Origin: a candidate division KSB1 bacterium
GTDB lineage: Bacteria > Zhuqueibacterota > Zhuqueibacteria > Zhuqueibacterales > Zhuqueibacteraceae
NCBI GenBank assembly: GCA_034506255.1
Contig: JAPDPX010000001.1
Span: forward strand, 685,567 to 749,566
Reading direction: 5' to 3'
DNA: 64,000 nucleotides
The position numbers were made by a program, and so were the translations under genes. Under the pieces are notes generated by a model, which did not search any database, was not told the origin of the DNA, and saw only the letters and a program-made list of their open reading frames with translations. Shown here piece by piece: positions 46,983-56,903 of the stretch. Within the stretch, counting starts at the first letter, position 1; every line of letters begins with the position of its first letter.

Positions 46983-48075
46983 ATTTCTCTCGGGACGCAA
47001 GATTTCACCCACACCCATCCGGCCCAACGTGACGGTCAGCGAGCTGGTGGAACAGACCTTCTTTGCCTACAATTCGGCGCGCTTGCGCGAGGCTTGCCGC
47101 CTGCTGACCGAAAAGATGCTCGAACCGGATGTCACCATTGGCATGAGCCTGACCGGCGCACTGTCGCCGGCAGGTTTGGGAATTTCCGCAATTATCCCGC
47201 TCATAGAAAACGGCTTCGTCGATTGGATCGTTTCCACCGGCGCCAATCTTTATCACGATACCCATTTCGGCCTCGGGCTTTCCATGCACCAAGGCACGCA
47301 TCTCGCGGATGATGTGGTCTTGCGGGAAAAGGGCGTGGTGCGCATCTATGACATCTTCTTCGATTATCATGTCCTGCTCGATACGGATGCCTTCTACTAC
47401 CAAATCATCGGGAGTCCGGAATTTCAACGGACGATGAGCACGGCCGAGTTTCACCATCTCGTCGGGAAATATGTCGCCGCGCGCGAAGCTGAGCTCGGCA
47501 TGCACAACTATTCGATGCTGGCGGCTGCCTATGAGTATGGTGTGCCGATTTATACTTCCTCCCCGGGTGACTCGTCGATCGGCATGAACGTGGCAGCCAA
47601 AGCCATGCTCGGCAATCGTCTGCTTATCGACGTCAATGCCGACGTGAATGAAACCTCCGCCATTGTGTTGGATGCCAAACGCAACGGCGGCAAGAGTGCG
47701 GTGTTGATCTTCGGTGGCGGCTCGCCCAAGAATTTCATGCTGCAAACCGAACCCCAGTTGCAGGAAGTCATGAAGATTGCCGACAATGGCCATGACTATT
47801 TTCTGCAGATCACAGATGCCCGCCAGGATACAGGCGGGCTCTCAGGCGCCACCCCTGCGGAAGCCGTCAGTTGGGGCAAAGTCGATCCGGAAAAATTACC
47901 CGATACCGTGGTTTGCTATTGCGACACGACGATCGCCATGCCAATCCTGGTTGCATACGCGCTTTCCAAGCACCCGCCGCGCACACCCAAGCGCTTGTAC
48001 CACCGCAGAGCAGAGATGCTCGAACGCCTCAAGTCTGAATATCTCGCTGCACTCGCGCAGGAGCAGGGAGATTGA
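46966..48075 (+). CDS. deoxyhypusine synthase-like protein
   Basis: This 369-residue member of the deoxyhypusine synthase family uses NAD and spermidine to transfer an aminobutyl group. The catalytic lysine is Lys305 in [11 protein letters not shown], and other family segments are present ([47 protein letters not shown]). True hypusination of eIF5A does not occur in bacteria, so the acceptor may be putrescine (homospermidine formation) or another protein. AGGAGG precedes ATG 46966. The gene starts inside the last codons of trmI. Confidence 0.85.
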   Translation: MKHKHEFLSGRKISPTPIRPNVTVSELVEQTFFAYNSARLREACRLLTEKMLEPDVTIGMSLTGALSPAGLGISAIIPLIENGFVDWIVSTGANLYHDTHFGLGLSMHQGTHLADDVVLREKGVVRIYDIFFDYHVLLDTDAFYYQIIGSPEFQRTMSTAEFHHLVGKYVAAREAELGMHNYSMLAAAYEYGVPIYTSSPGDSSIGMNVAAKAMLGNRLLIDVNADVNETSAIVLDAKRNGGKSAVLIFGGGSPKNFMLQTEPQLQEVMKIADNGHDYFLQITDARQDTGGLSGATPAEAVSWGKVDPEKLPDTVVCYCDTTIAMPILVAYALSKHPPRTPKRLYHRRAEMLERLKSEYLAALAQEQGD

Positions 48076-48081
48076 TTGCTC

Positions 48082-48618
48082 ATGGCAACACGCGAAACCC
48101 CATCTGCTGACGAGGGACGGCTCATTGCAGCTTTAGAGCAAAGTCTCGTACTTGTTGAAAAACAGACATTAAACCTCCCGCTGTCCCGCTGGAATTTAAA
48201 GCATTCCATTGAGGCCTGGTCTGTCGCCGAAATCGTGCATCATCTCATTCTTGTCGAAGTGCAGCGCTTGCAGCAACTCAAAGATTTGCTTGAAGGCAAA
48301 CGTGAAAGTGCGGCGGCCAGGACTGACAGTGCGCCGCCTGATTTCGCGGGCGTCCGCGCTCGGATGAAGCCGGTAAAGACGACAAAAGACATGGAGCCGA
48401 CACCTGAGATTCCGCCAAAGGTGCTGATCGCCGGGTTGCGCCGGGCACGCAGCGAAACCATTGCATTCGTGCGCGCGTCTGATCTGCAGCAATTGGAGAA
48501 GGTGTGGATCAATACCGTATCTCTGGGCGCACTTAATGGTGTCGAGTTTATCGAATTTCTGTCAGCGCATATGGAGAGACATGCAAGGCAGATAGCGGAG
48601 ACGCTGCAGCAAAGCTAG
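48082..48618 (+). CDS. DinB-family four-helix protein
   Basis: This 178-residue protein has the DinB/YfiT fold, with the usual metal-binding histidines in IVHHLILVE (about 54-62) and HMERHARQI near the C-terminus. Family members are metalloenzymes or thiol-dependent transferases of mostly unknown substrate, and many respond to damage or redox stress. The ATG at 48082 follows the stop of the deoxyhypusine-synthase-like gene by six bases and so belongs to the same operon. Confidence 0.75.
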   Translation: MATRETPSADEGRLIAALEQSLVLVEKQTLNLPLSRWNLKHSIEAWSVAEIVHHLILVEVQRLQQLKDLLEGKRESAAARTDSAPPDFAGVRARMKPVKTTKDMEPTPEIPPKVLIAGLRRARSETIAFVRASDLQQLEKVWINTVSLGALNGVEFIEFLSAHMERHARQIAETLQQS

Positions 48619-48789
48619 CCCAGCGAGTAAGCGACTGGTCGGCAGGATTTGTGGAAGGTCACTAACGTTTCGGGGTGAGTTGGTTTCCGCATTCGATTTT
48701 GTGTTATGTCAACATCGAACGGAAAATATAATATAAAATCCCCCTGACCTACCTATTCCCCTCAAAATCACATCCATCACTTCCTAAAC

Positions 48790-48867
<78 letters not shown>

Positions 48868-48895
48868 AAACAATCGAAAAACACTGCACGTGTTG

Positions 48896-49573
48896 TCAAG
48901 TTCTGAAGTAAAGAGTAATAAACCGGTAAATATCCCGTGCCCCGTGTATATGGCTCTTTTGTCCGGCATAGACTGTCGCAATCGGATGAAAATGAACTTT
49001 GCAGCCGGCGCGACAAGCCTTGATGATCACCTCCGATTCCGTATCATACCCCTCTGTTTCCAGTGTGATCTGTTCAATCAGCAACCGGGAATGCAGCCGG
49101 TATCCGCATTGACTGTCCTTGATTTCCACGCCCAGCTTGCGGGAAAGCAGAGCACTGGTGATGCGATTACTGGCTATTCGTGCCAACGGCATGACCCTGA
49201 AATCGAAGGAGCGATGCCCGATGATGAGATCTGCCCCGGTTTCGACAAATGCACGAATGAACCCCGGAATTTCCCGTGGTGGATGCTGGCCATCGGCATC
49301 CAGTGTGATAATGGCCTGGCTGGTGGAATGGCGCTTGACAAAGTCAAACGCAGTGCGCAGCGCTGCACCTTTGCCGCGATTGCGCTCATGCCGGAGCACT
49401 TGTACACCGGCTTCCGCTACACGCTGCTGCAAGCCATCGGTTGAGCCATCATCGACCACCAGGATGTGATCTTTAGGGAGATAATCACTGACCTCTGCCA
49501 ACACCTTGCTGATCGCGCCACCGGGATTGTAAGCGGGCAGCACGGCTGTCACTTCCACCGCAGAGGTATCCAT
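48896..49573 (-). CDS. family 2 glycosyltransferase (DPM1-like)
   Basis: This 225-residue GT-A fold enzyme transfers a sugar from a nucleotide donor, probably to a polyprenyl phosphate as in DPM1-type proteins. VLPAYN opens the fold, VVDDGSTD (40-47) binds the nucleotide, and LDADGQHPP (91-99) carries the DxD metal site. It is short and lacks C-terminal membrane helices, so the product is likely used by a separate protein. No strong ribosome site precedes the ATG at 49571-49573. The stop overlaps a TTGACA-like sequence by chance. Confidence 0.82.
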   Translation of the reverse strand: MDTSAVEVTAVLPAYNPGGAISKVLAEVSDYLPKDHILVVDDGSTDGLQQRVAEAGVQVLRHERNRGKGAALRTAFDFVKRHSTSQAIITLDADGQHPPREIPGFIRAFVETGADLIIGHRSFDFRVMPLARIASNRITSALLSRKLGVEIKDSQCGYRLHSRLLIEQITLETEGYDTESEVIIKACRAGCKVHFHPIATVYAGQKSHIHGARDIYRFITLYFRT

Positions 49574-49678
49574 CTCAACCGTCTATGCCAAAAGAAACGC
49601 TTGTCACACCCAAAACGGCGCTTACAATAGAGAAAAATGAGCTTTTTTGCAAGGGTTTTGTTGGCCGGTTTTGAAAGA

Positions 49679-51823
49679 TTATTTTTCACCGGTCTCGCCC
49701 ACGTGCCGGATGTGTACTTCGACGCGCCGGTTGAGCATGCGGCCCTCGGGCAGGCGATTATCTGCCAGGGGCCGGCGTTCGCCATAGCCCATGCTGGATA
49801 GGCGCGCGCGCTCGACACCCAACCGCACCAGCTCGGCCAGGACATTATTGGCGCGCCTGATCGAAAGCTGGGCGTTGTGCTCCTCTTCTCCGATTTCATC
49901 GGTGTGACCATAGAGCGTGCACGTGGCAGCAGGTTCCGCTTTGAGTTTTGCCGCGATTTGCTGCAATTTTTTCCGCAGGCGCGGTGAAGCCAGGTCGAGA
50001 CGATCATCGTCAAAGCCGAACAGGATGATCGGTATCTTCTCGATCAGCAATTTCTCCAGCTTTGCCTGTCGGCCTGTAATGATGTGGGCCGGCGTGTCAA
50101 AAACCTGGCCTAGTTGATCGTAGACGCGCAGGGTGTAACGCAATTCCCGCCAGAAACTCGTCTGCCGGTTCGGATCGAAGCGCCAGTCCCATGTCAGCGT
50201 GTCGGCCACCGGGCCACGGCCGCTGATCACATCGACCGTGTCCTGCTCGGAGAGCAATGCCAGCGACCACCCCGCCAGACCCGCGCCCGGAGCCACGGCA
50301 GAAACGACAAAACGGCAGATCCCGGGAATGACATCGATCTCCCTCTTGAATGACATGATCGGCGCGAGAAGAATCTCCTCAAAGCGCGGATCAACAAACA
50401 CCTCCGCCCGCTGCAGCTCCTCCAGTCGTTGGGGATCGTGGCTCTGGCCCTCACTCAATTCCGGCTCGCCGAGCGCGACGCTCACCTGTTGCGCATTCAC
50501 CTGCAGGTTTTCGACCAGATGCTTGCGCACCGAGTTGGCGCGTTGCAGGGCGATGCGCGCCGGCGACTCCTCCACCGGCAAGCCCGGGCTGTGGCCACGG
50601 ATTTGGATGCGTGCTTCCGGATGGTTGCGCAAGCGCTCGGCGATGATGTTCAGCAAGTTGCGGTATGCGCTGTTGATCTCTCTCACATTCAATGCCGCGT
50701 GCAGCGACTGTCCTTCCTGCAGCAAATCGTATCGCGATTCCGCCAGCAGCGCCGAATTGCGTGCAAAGAAAATGCGCGGAATCAACGGCAATTCCTCCTG
50801 AATTTGCCGCGATTCGGTAATTGTCACTTCCTCGACCAGCGCGCGAATCTCCGCGTACAGCCGGGGCAGCTTGCGTCCGGGTTGTGGCGTTGCGACCGGT
50901 GCCCGCTCGCTCGGTTGCACCTCCCCCCTGCCTGCTTCACCCCGCGCGCTGAAGTCGAACACCAAGCCAAGCTCGTGCGAGCCGGCACTAATCAGTCCCA
51001 AATCACTGGCAGGCAGGCTGAAGCTGTAAAATAATGACGCCTGGTTGTGCAAATTGAGCTGGCCGTCGAGATGCACGTTTTGCAGTGCATAGCCGAGACG
51101 CACGCGCCCCACGGATGAACCGAGCAGTTCTGATCCTGCCTGCAAGCGCCAGTTATGCTGCCAGTAGTGCCAGCCCAGGTCCACCTTTACAACATGGTGT
51201 GAGATGCCCATGCCGATTTGATACTCGGGCGGCGTGCGCATCTTCCGGCGGCCCAGCGCAATATTCGGACGCAAAAGGTGATGCACCGAGGCGCCCAGCG
51301 CGATTCTTTCGGTCAAACGGTACAGGGCACCAATACCCGGATCAAAAACCATGACACCGCTGCGCCCCTGAAACACCGGATCGTTGGCATCCACCAGATC
51401 AAAATTTCCGGCAGCGTACTGGCGGCCATGCAGCGCAAGCTCCACTCCCAGGGAGAACTGTTCGACAATCTGTTTGGCTGTCAAAAGGCCGAAGCGATAT
51501 TCGCTGAACAGCGGCGTGCTGAAGAAACGCGTGCCCAGACCGGCAGACCAGCCGGTATGCGCGAAATTGGAAAGAGTCAGATGCCCCAGCGAAGCCTTCA
51601 TCGCGAAGGCATTGTTGGGAATGGCCCCCGGGTAAATCAATTTCAAGCCGAGATAAGCACGGGACGAACCGGTGGAAATCGCGGCGGGATTGGCGAACAT
51701 CACGCGGGGGTCATTCGCATTTGCCGGATTGACAGAAATGACAAATTGTGCGTGGCCCGGCAGCGCCTCCGCCAGCCACACCAGGCTGCAGCCAGCCAGC
51801 ATCCAACGGTGAGAGAATCGCAT
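49679..51823 (-). CDS. PorP/SprF-like barrel fused to two OmpA domains
   Basis: This 714-residue outer-membrane protein has a signal (SLVWLAEALPGHAQ), a PorP/SprF-like beta-barrel (about 25-285, SVNPANANDPRVMFANPAAI) and then two OmpA-like peptidoglycan-binding segments (about 330-450, IFFARNSALLAES, RIQIRGHSP; and about 590-705, IILFGFDDDRLD, TLYGHTDEIGEEEHNAQLS, MGYGERRP). The second has the conserved D and R for diaminopimelate binding. It may anchor a type IX secretion or gliding-related complex. The ATG at 51821-51823 comes two bases after the SRPBCC stop. Confidence 0.8.
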   Translation of the reverse strand: MRFSHRWMLAGCSLVWLAEALPGHAQFVISVNPANANDPRVMFANPAAISTGSSRAYLGLKLIYPGAIPNNAFAMKASLGHLTLSNFAHTGWSAGLGTRFFSTPLFSEYRFGLLTAKQIVEQFSLGVELALHGRQYAAGNFDLVDANDPVFQGRSGVMVFDPGIGALYRLTERIALGASVHHLLRPNIALGRRKMRTPPEYQIGMGISHHVVKVDLGWHYWQHNWRLQAGSELLGSSVGRVRLGYALQNVHLDGQLNLHNQASLFYSFSLPASDLGLISAGSHELGLVFDFSARGEAGRGEVQPSERAPVATPQPGRKLPRLYAEIRALVEEVTITESRQIQEELPLIPRIFFARNSALLAESRYDLLQEGQSLHAALNVREINSAYRNLLNIIAERLRNHPEARIQIRGHSPGLPVEESPARIALQRANSVRKHLVENLQVNAQQVSVALGEPELSEGQSHDPQRLEELQRAEVFVDPRFEEILLAPIMSFKREIDVIPGICRFVVSAVAPGAGLAGWSLALLSEQDTVDVISGRGPVADTLTWDWRFDPNRQTSFWRELRYTLRVYDQLGQVFDTPAHIITGRQAKLEKLLIEKIPIILFGFDDDRLDLASPRLRKKLQQIAAKLKAEPAATCTLYGHTDEIGEEEHNAQLSIRRANNVLAELVRLGVERARLSSMGYGERRPLADNRLPEGRMLNRRVEVHIRHVGETGEK

Positions 51824-51825
51824 CT

Positions 51826-52302
51826 TCAATTCGATTCAGGTGATTCCTGCGCCGCCAGCCGATCCAGGGCGTCGATGGCCTGAGAGAGATGTGCGACATA
51901 CTGGCGCCGCAGGAAAGTCAGATTTTTGATCCGGCCGAGTTTGCTCAGTGGCTCATATTCACATTGAATGTTGACAATCGTCTCTCTTGCTGACGGCCCG
52001 CTCAGATCGAAAATGAGCTGAAACAGTTCAATGCCGTGAATCCTGCCGGTCTCACGCACCGGCTTGAGGCTGAACCGCTCACCCGGCAGCCACTCGGTGA
52101 TTTCCAGCTCAACCACCTGCGTGCCAGCCTCCGTCTTGATTTGAAAACGCCATTGGCCGCCGAGGCCTGCCGGCTGGCCCCGCAAGAAATGCACACCCGC
52201 AATACCTGCCACCCATTGTCCTGCGCGGTTGAGATCAGCGCCCACCCGCCATATCTGCCGGCGGTCACGTGCCAAAATTTTGGAAATGGAGAGTACTGTC
52301 AT
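51826..52302 (-). CDS. SRPBCC/START-like domain protein
   Basis: This 158-residue protein has the helix-grip SRPBCC fold (polyketide cyclase / lipid-binding-like): an N-terminal beta strand with ILARDRRQIWRVGADLN, a central LEITEWLPGERFSL segment and the long C-terminal helix. No catalytic residues can be assigned. Its stop is two bases before the OmpA-fusion start, so the two are co-translated. The dnaE stop lies 69 bases upstream. Confidence 0.7.
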   Translation of the reverse strand: MTVLSISKILARDRRQIWRVGADLNRAGQWVAGIAGVHFLRGQPAGLGGQWRFQIKTEAGTQVVELEITEWLPGERFSLKPVRETGRIHGIELFQLIFDLSGPSARETIVNIQCEYEPLSKLGRIKNLTFLRRQYVAHLSQAIDALDRLAAQESPESN

Positions 52303-52371
52303 CGTTGCAGCCCCGGTTGATGAGATTGACCTGACTCGTTGCTTGCCTCCTCCCTCTCCACTGCCGCCATG

Positions 52372-55300
52372 TCAGGATGACACTGGCACGCGCCGGCGGG
52401 CCCCCGGCTGGCTGTCCGCGGGAAACGCAATCTCAAAATGCACGGTGTCCGGCCCGAAATTTTCCCGCATGAACTTCACGAGCTCGGCCGTGGGCCGAAC
52501 TTTCAGCGAGCGTGATTGAAATTCATAAAACGGCAGCTCGCAGCCGCCAACGCGAAAATACAAACCGCAATTACCCTGATGGATGCGCACCATCTGGGAC
52601 AGCCGCTGCAACAGCGCCTCATTCAGCTTGTCCACGGTCATGTCCAGCATGACTTTCCTGGGAATCACCTGCCAGGCCTCCTCAAGGCTCAGAATTTTTT
52701 CGACCATAATCTTGGCCGGCTCCTCCTCCTCGCGGCTGGAGGTGCGTCCGATCACCACGATGGCATTGTCGACCTGCAGCAGCTCGCGATGGGCGGCCAG
52801 CGCTTCGCTGAACACGATGGCCTCCGTGCTGCCGGTGTAGTCTTCAAGTGTGACAAATGCCATCTGGTGGCCTTTGCGATCGAGTATCGTCTTGAGTTGG
52901 GTCACCATGCCGCACACCATCACCTGCACCCCGTCCCGCATGCCCTCCAAATCCTGCAGGCGATGTTTGGAAAACAGATTCACTTCCAGCGCGTAACGAT
53001 CGAGCGGGTGGCCGGAGAGATACAAGCCCAGGAATTCCTTTTCGCGCTTCAGACGTTCATCGGGCTTCCAATCCGGTGCTTCCGGCAGGGCCGGCTCGAT
53101 CTCCATCGCGGCGGGCACATCGTCGAAAATCGAAGCCTGGCCGCGGAAACGGTCATCCTGTTGCCGCTGGGCATAGGCGGTGGCGGCATCCAGCGCGAGC
53201 AACAACTGATTGCGATTGGGCGTGATGGAGTCGAAGGCGCCGGCCTGCACCAGGCTTTCCAGCACTTTTCTGTTTACCGTGCGCAAGTCCACCCGCGCGC
53301 AGAAATCAAAAAGCGAGGAGAACTTCCCTCCTTTTTGCCGGGCCTTGATGATGCTCTCGATCGCGCCCAGGCCGACGTTCTTGATCGCGCCCAGCCCGTA
53401 GCGAATTTTTTGATCGACCACCGCAAATTCGGCCAGGCTCTCGTTGACGTCCGGCGGCAGCACGGTGACGCCCATGCGCCGGCATTCCTCGATCAAAACC
53501 ACGATCCGCGCGGTGTCGCTCATTTCACTGGTGAGCGTGGCGGCCATGTATTCCGCGGGATAATGCGCCTTGAGATAGGCGGTTTGATAGGCCACCAGCG
53601 AATAACCGGCCGCATGCGATTTGTTGAAACCATAGCCCGCAAACTTGTCCATCAAATCGAAAATCTGATGGGCGATCTTTTCGGGAATGCCGCGGGCCAC
53701 CGCGCCTTCGATGAACAATTTGCGCTGCTGCTGCATCAGTTCGGCAATCTTTTTCCCCATCGCGCGGCGCAGCAAATCGGCACCCCCGAGCGTGAAACCC
53801 GCGAGATCGCTGGCGATCCGCATCACCTGCTCTTGATACACGATGATGCCGTAGGTCTCCTTCAAAATCGGCTCCAGCGCCGGATGCAGATATTCGATGG
53901 GCTTGGTGCCCTGCTTGCGCGCGATGAAGTCATCGATCATATCCATCGGTCCGGGGCGGTAAAGCGCGTTCATGGCGATGAGATCGTCCAGGCATTGCGG
54001 CTTGAGCTTCTTGAGATATTCGCGCATGCCCGAGCTTTCGAACTGGAACAGGCTGATGGTCTCGCCGTTGCCGAAAATGGCATAGGTGGCGGGATCATCC
54101 AGCGGGATCCTGTCGATATCGAGTTCGATGCCCCGCTGTTTCAGCATCTTCAGCGTCTTGTCGATCACCGTCAGCGTGCGCAGGCCGAGGAAATCCATCT
54201 TCAAAACGCCGATGCTCTCCAGCGACTTCATGTCATATTGCGTGGTGACATCGCCGGTGTTGGACTTGTAGAGCGGCGTGTAGTTGGTCAGCTCGTCGGG
54301 TGTGATCACCACGCCGGCGGCGTGCGTCGAGGCGTGCCGCGCCAGGCCCTCCAGCACTTTGGCATATTCCACGAGCTGCCGGTGGGTCTCATCGCTTTCC
54401 ACCAGCGCACGCAGCTCGCTGACCGTTTCCAGGGCCTTGTCGAGCGTGATGCCCAGGGTGGCGGGGATCATTTTGGCTATGCGGTCGACATCGCTGTAGC
54501 GCATCTTGAGCACGCGCCCGACGTCGCGAATCACCGCGCGCGCCGCCATCGTCCCGAAAGTGATGATCTGGGTGACGTTGGCCTCCCCGTACTTCTCGCG
54601 CACATACTTGATCATTTCCTCGCGGCGTTCATAGCAGAAGTCGATGTCGATGTCCGGCATCGTGACGCGTTCGGGATTCAGGAAGCGCTCGAAAATCAAA
54701 TTGTACTTGATGGGGTCGATGTTGGTGATCCCGAGGCAGTAACTCACCAGGCTGCCGGCCGCCGAGCCGCGGCCGGGGCCGACCGGAATGCCCTTGGCCC
54801 GCGCCACGCGGGTGAAATCCTGCACGATCAGGAAATAGCCGGCATAACCGGTTTGCTTGATCACCGCCAGCTCATGGCGCAGACGTGCCTCCAGCTCCGG
54901 CGTCACCTCGGCGTAACGCTCGCGCAGCCCCCGGAACGCCAGCGTTTCAAGATATTCATCCAGGGTTTTGCCCTGCTCCGCCGGCGGAATGGTGAAGGTC
55001 GGCAAATGCACCCTGTCAAAATCGAGTTTGAGATCGCACTTTTGGGCAATCTCCTCGGTGATGCTCAGCGCCGCGCTTTCCTCCGCAAACGTGCTTTGCA
55101 TCTCCTCCTGCGACTTGAAATAGATTTGATCGGTGGTGTAGCGCAGGCGGTTGGGATCATCGCGGTCCTTGCCGGTTTGCAGGCAGATCAACACATCATG
55201 CGGCAGCGCGTGCTCGCGTTTGAGATAATGCGTGTCGTTGGTGACCACCAGCGGGATGCTGAGCTCACGGCTGAGCACCTTCACTTTCTCGCGGACGACA

Positions 55301-55857
55301 TCCTCCTCCGGAATGCCGTGCTTGTGGATTTCCAGATAGTAGTCATCGCCGAACAGCTCGCGGTATTCCAGCGCCACCCGGCGGGCGCCCTCCTCGTTGC
55401 CGGCAAGCAGGGCTTGCGCCACTTCCCCCTTCAAACAGGCCGACAACACAATGAGGCCCTCATGATACTTCTGCAAAACCTCGCGATCGATGCGCGGCCG
55501 GTAGTAAAAACCCTCGAGATACCCGATGGAAACCAGCCGCATGAGGTTTTTGTAGCCCTGCAGGTTCTTGGCCAGCAGCACGAGATGAAACGAAGTGTCG
55601 GCCATCCCGGTTTTGGAGGAGGATTTTTCCCGGCGGCTGCGCGGCGCCATGTAGGCTTCCACGCCAATCACCGGCTTGATGCCGGCTTTTTTGCAGGCCT
55701 TGTAGAATTCAATCGCACCGCACATGTTGCCGTGGTCAGTGAGCGCCAGGGCGGACATGTGATGACGTTGTGCCGCGTCCACCAGATCCCTGATGCGGCA
55801 GGCGCCATCGAGCAGACTGTAATGGGAATGGTTGTGGAGATGGACGAATCCTGACAT
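52372..55857 (-). CDS. dnaE: DNA polymerase III alpha subunit
   Basis: This 1161-residue replicative polymerase has an N-terminal PHP domain (HLHNHSHYSLLDG, 6-18; LTDHGNMCG), the palm with the acidic catalytic motif PDIDIDF (about 400-406), a helix-hairpin-helix region (AAGYSLVAYQTAYLKAHYPAE) and an OB-fold C-terminal domain (VMVCGMVTQLK, FVTLEDYTGSTEAIVF). The PHP histidines are retained, so intrinsic proofreading-type metal binding is possible. The ATG at 55855-55857 is chosen because the family begins at MSGFVHLHNH. A longer in-frame reading to 56142 has no homology-like content. Confidence 0.96.
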   Translation of the reverse strand: MSGFVHLHNHSHYSLLDGACRIRDLVDAAQRHHMSALALTDHGNMCGAIEFYKACKKAGIKPVIGVEAYMAPRSRREKSSSKTGMADTSFHLVLLAKNLQGYKNLMRLVSIGYLEGFYYRPRIDREVLQKYHEGLIVLSACLKGEVAQALLAGNEEGARRVALEYRELFGDDYYLEIHKHGIPEEDVVREKVKVLSRELSIPLVVTNDTHYLKREHALPHDVLICLQTGKDRDDPNRLRYTTDQIYFKSQEEMQSTFAEESAALSITEEIAQKCDLKLDFDRVHLPTFTIPPAEQGKTLDEYLETLAFRGLRERYAEVTPELEARLRHELAVIKQTGYAGYFLIVQDFTRVARAKGIPVGPGRGSAAGSLVSYCLGITNIDPIKYNLIFERFLNPERVTMPDIDIDFCYERREEMIKYVREKYGEANVTQIITFGTMAARAVIRDVGRVLKMRYSDVDRIAKMIPATLGITLDKALETVSELRALVESDETHRQLVEYAKVLEGLARHASTHAAGVVITPDELTNYTPLYKSNTGDVTTQYDMKSLESIGVLKMDFLGLRTLTVIDKTLKMLKQRGIELDIDRIPLDDPATYAIFGNGETISLFQFESSGMREYLKKLKPQCLDDLIAMNALYRPGPMDMIDDFIARKQGTKPIEYLHPALEPILKETYGIIVYQEQVMRIASDLAGFTLGGADLLRRAMGKKIAELMQQQRKLFIEGAVARGIPEKIAHQIFDLMDKFAGYGFNKSHAAGYSLVAYQTAYLKAHYPAEYMAATLTSEMSDTARIVVLIEECRRMGVTVLPPDVNESLAEFAVVDQKIRYGLGAIKNVGLGAIESIIKARQKGGKFSSLFDFCARVDLRTVNRKVLESLVQAGAFDSITPNRNQLLLALDAATAYAQRQQDDRFRGQASIFDDVPAAMEIEPALPEAPDWKPDERLKREKEFLGLYLSGHPLDRYALEVNLFSKHRLQDLEGMRDGVQVMVCGMVTQLKTILDRKGHQMAFVTLEDYTGSTEAIVFSEALAAHRELLQVDNAIVVIGRTSSREEEEPAKIMVEKILSLEEAWQVIPRKVMLDMTVDKLNEALLQRLSQMVRIHQGNCGLYFRVGGCELPFYEFQSRSLKVRPTAELVKFMRENFGPDTVHFEIAFPADSQPGARRRVPVSS

Positions 55858-56092
55858 GGCCCGGAGGTGCAAGTGATGAGGTTGAAATGTACCGGTCAAA
55901 CCGCCGGCGAAAATAGAAAACTCACGGAGCAATTGCAACAGGATTTCCCGGCTGCAAACCAGCGCATGAACACCTTTGCGCAATTGCCGCCCCCGGTGTG
56001 ACAACACACCCGATCGGTGTGGCGCACCGGCAGGCGCATCACCTGCAGCATGACAGGCGGTCGCAGCGCAGCCCGGGCCGGCCACGCGCCGC

Positions 56093-56788
56093 TCACCCCC
56101 CGCTGTTTGCCAGAAAGGAAAGCACGGCCGCCATGAGCTCATTCATCGCCCGGTATTGTTCAGACGATGCCCCCAAAATGGCGCTGGCCGGTTGCACAAA
56201 TTTTGCCGGTCGAAGTTCGGCCTGACCGTGTGCCACCATCTCCCCCACCGCCGCGGCCGTCATTTCGAGATGAAACTGCAAGCCCATGACCGCGCGGCCA
56301 AATTGAAAAGCTTGATTCTCGCAGGCCTCGCTTCGCGCAATCCGGATTGCCCCCGGCGGCAAATCGAAGGTTTCCCCGTGCCAGTGAAACGCCGGAAACA
56401 CCGCCGGAAAACGAAAAACTTCCCCGTTGCCGGCAGAGACTCCCTGCACAGGAAACCAGCCGATCTCCTTCACCGGGTTGCGATACACTCTGGCGCCCAG
56501 CACGCTGGCGATCAGTTGGGCGCCCAGGCATATACCCAGAACCCGCCTGCCCTGTTGGATGCATGCGCGAATGAAGGCCTTCTCTTCAGCCAGCCACGGC
56601 ACGGTGTCCGTGTCGTTGGCACTCATCGGACCGCCCATGACGATCAGGAAATCCACCTCCTGCGGATCGGGAAGCTGGCAGGATTCAAAAAGGCGGGTAG
56701 TCGTTGTCTCATGTCCATGTGCTTCGAGCCAGGGTACGATGCGCCCCGGCCCTTCAAATGGAACGTGCTGGAGGTAATGTGCGCGCAT
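56093..56788 (-). CDS. class I glutamine amidotransferase (GMP synthase-like)
   Basis: This 231-residue class I glutamine amidotransferase-like protein hydrolyses glutamine to supply ammonia, or has diverged to a peptidase-like use. The triad is Cys87 (GICLGAQL), His173 and Glu175 (GLQFHLEM). MGGPMSAND (51-59) and AFHWHGETF are family segments of the stand-alone GMP synthase-like group, often peptide or polyamine related. GGAGAGA precedes the ATG at 56786-56788. No synthase partner is adjacent. A longer in-frame reading to 57097 overlaps the lipoprotein gene and is not used. Confidence 0.88.
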   Translation of the reverse strand: MRAHYLQHVPFEGPGRIVPWLEAHGHETTTTRLFESCQLPDPQEVDFLIVMGGPMSANDTDTVPWLAEEKAFIRACIQQGRRVLGICLGAQLIASVLGARVYRNPVKEIGWFPVQGVSAGNGEVFRFPAVFPAFHWHGETFDLPPGAIRIARSEACENQAFQFGRAVMGLQFHLEMTAAAVGEMVAHGQAELRPAKFVQPASAILGASSEQYRAMNELMAAVLSFLANSGG

Positions 56789-56903
56789 TGTCTCTCCGAT
56801 GTTGCTGATGGTCAGGCGCAGTTGCCCGCCGGCAGGCAGTCGCAGCGGCTGTGCGGGGCCGGCGCCACACCCGAAAATCCCGGTGCTTTCTGTCTTCTGC
56901 CCA

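Noticed and set aside
48870..48899. TTGACA with a GATTGT 18 bases on, as a promoter for tRNA-Pro
   Set aside because: The predicted start would lie inside the tRNA, and TTGACA overlaps the glycosyltransferase stop codon.
52516..55854. A 1112-codon open frame on the plus strand
   Set aside because: It is antisense to dnaE and has the low-complexity His/Gln/Arg composition of a GC-rich shadow. dnaE has full domain content.
55858..56142. Extended dnaE start
   Set aside because: DnaE proteins begin close to the HLHNHSH motif, and the extension has no matching content.
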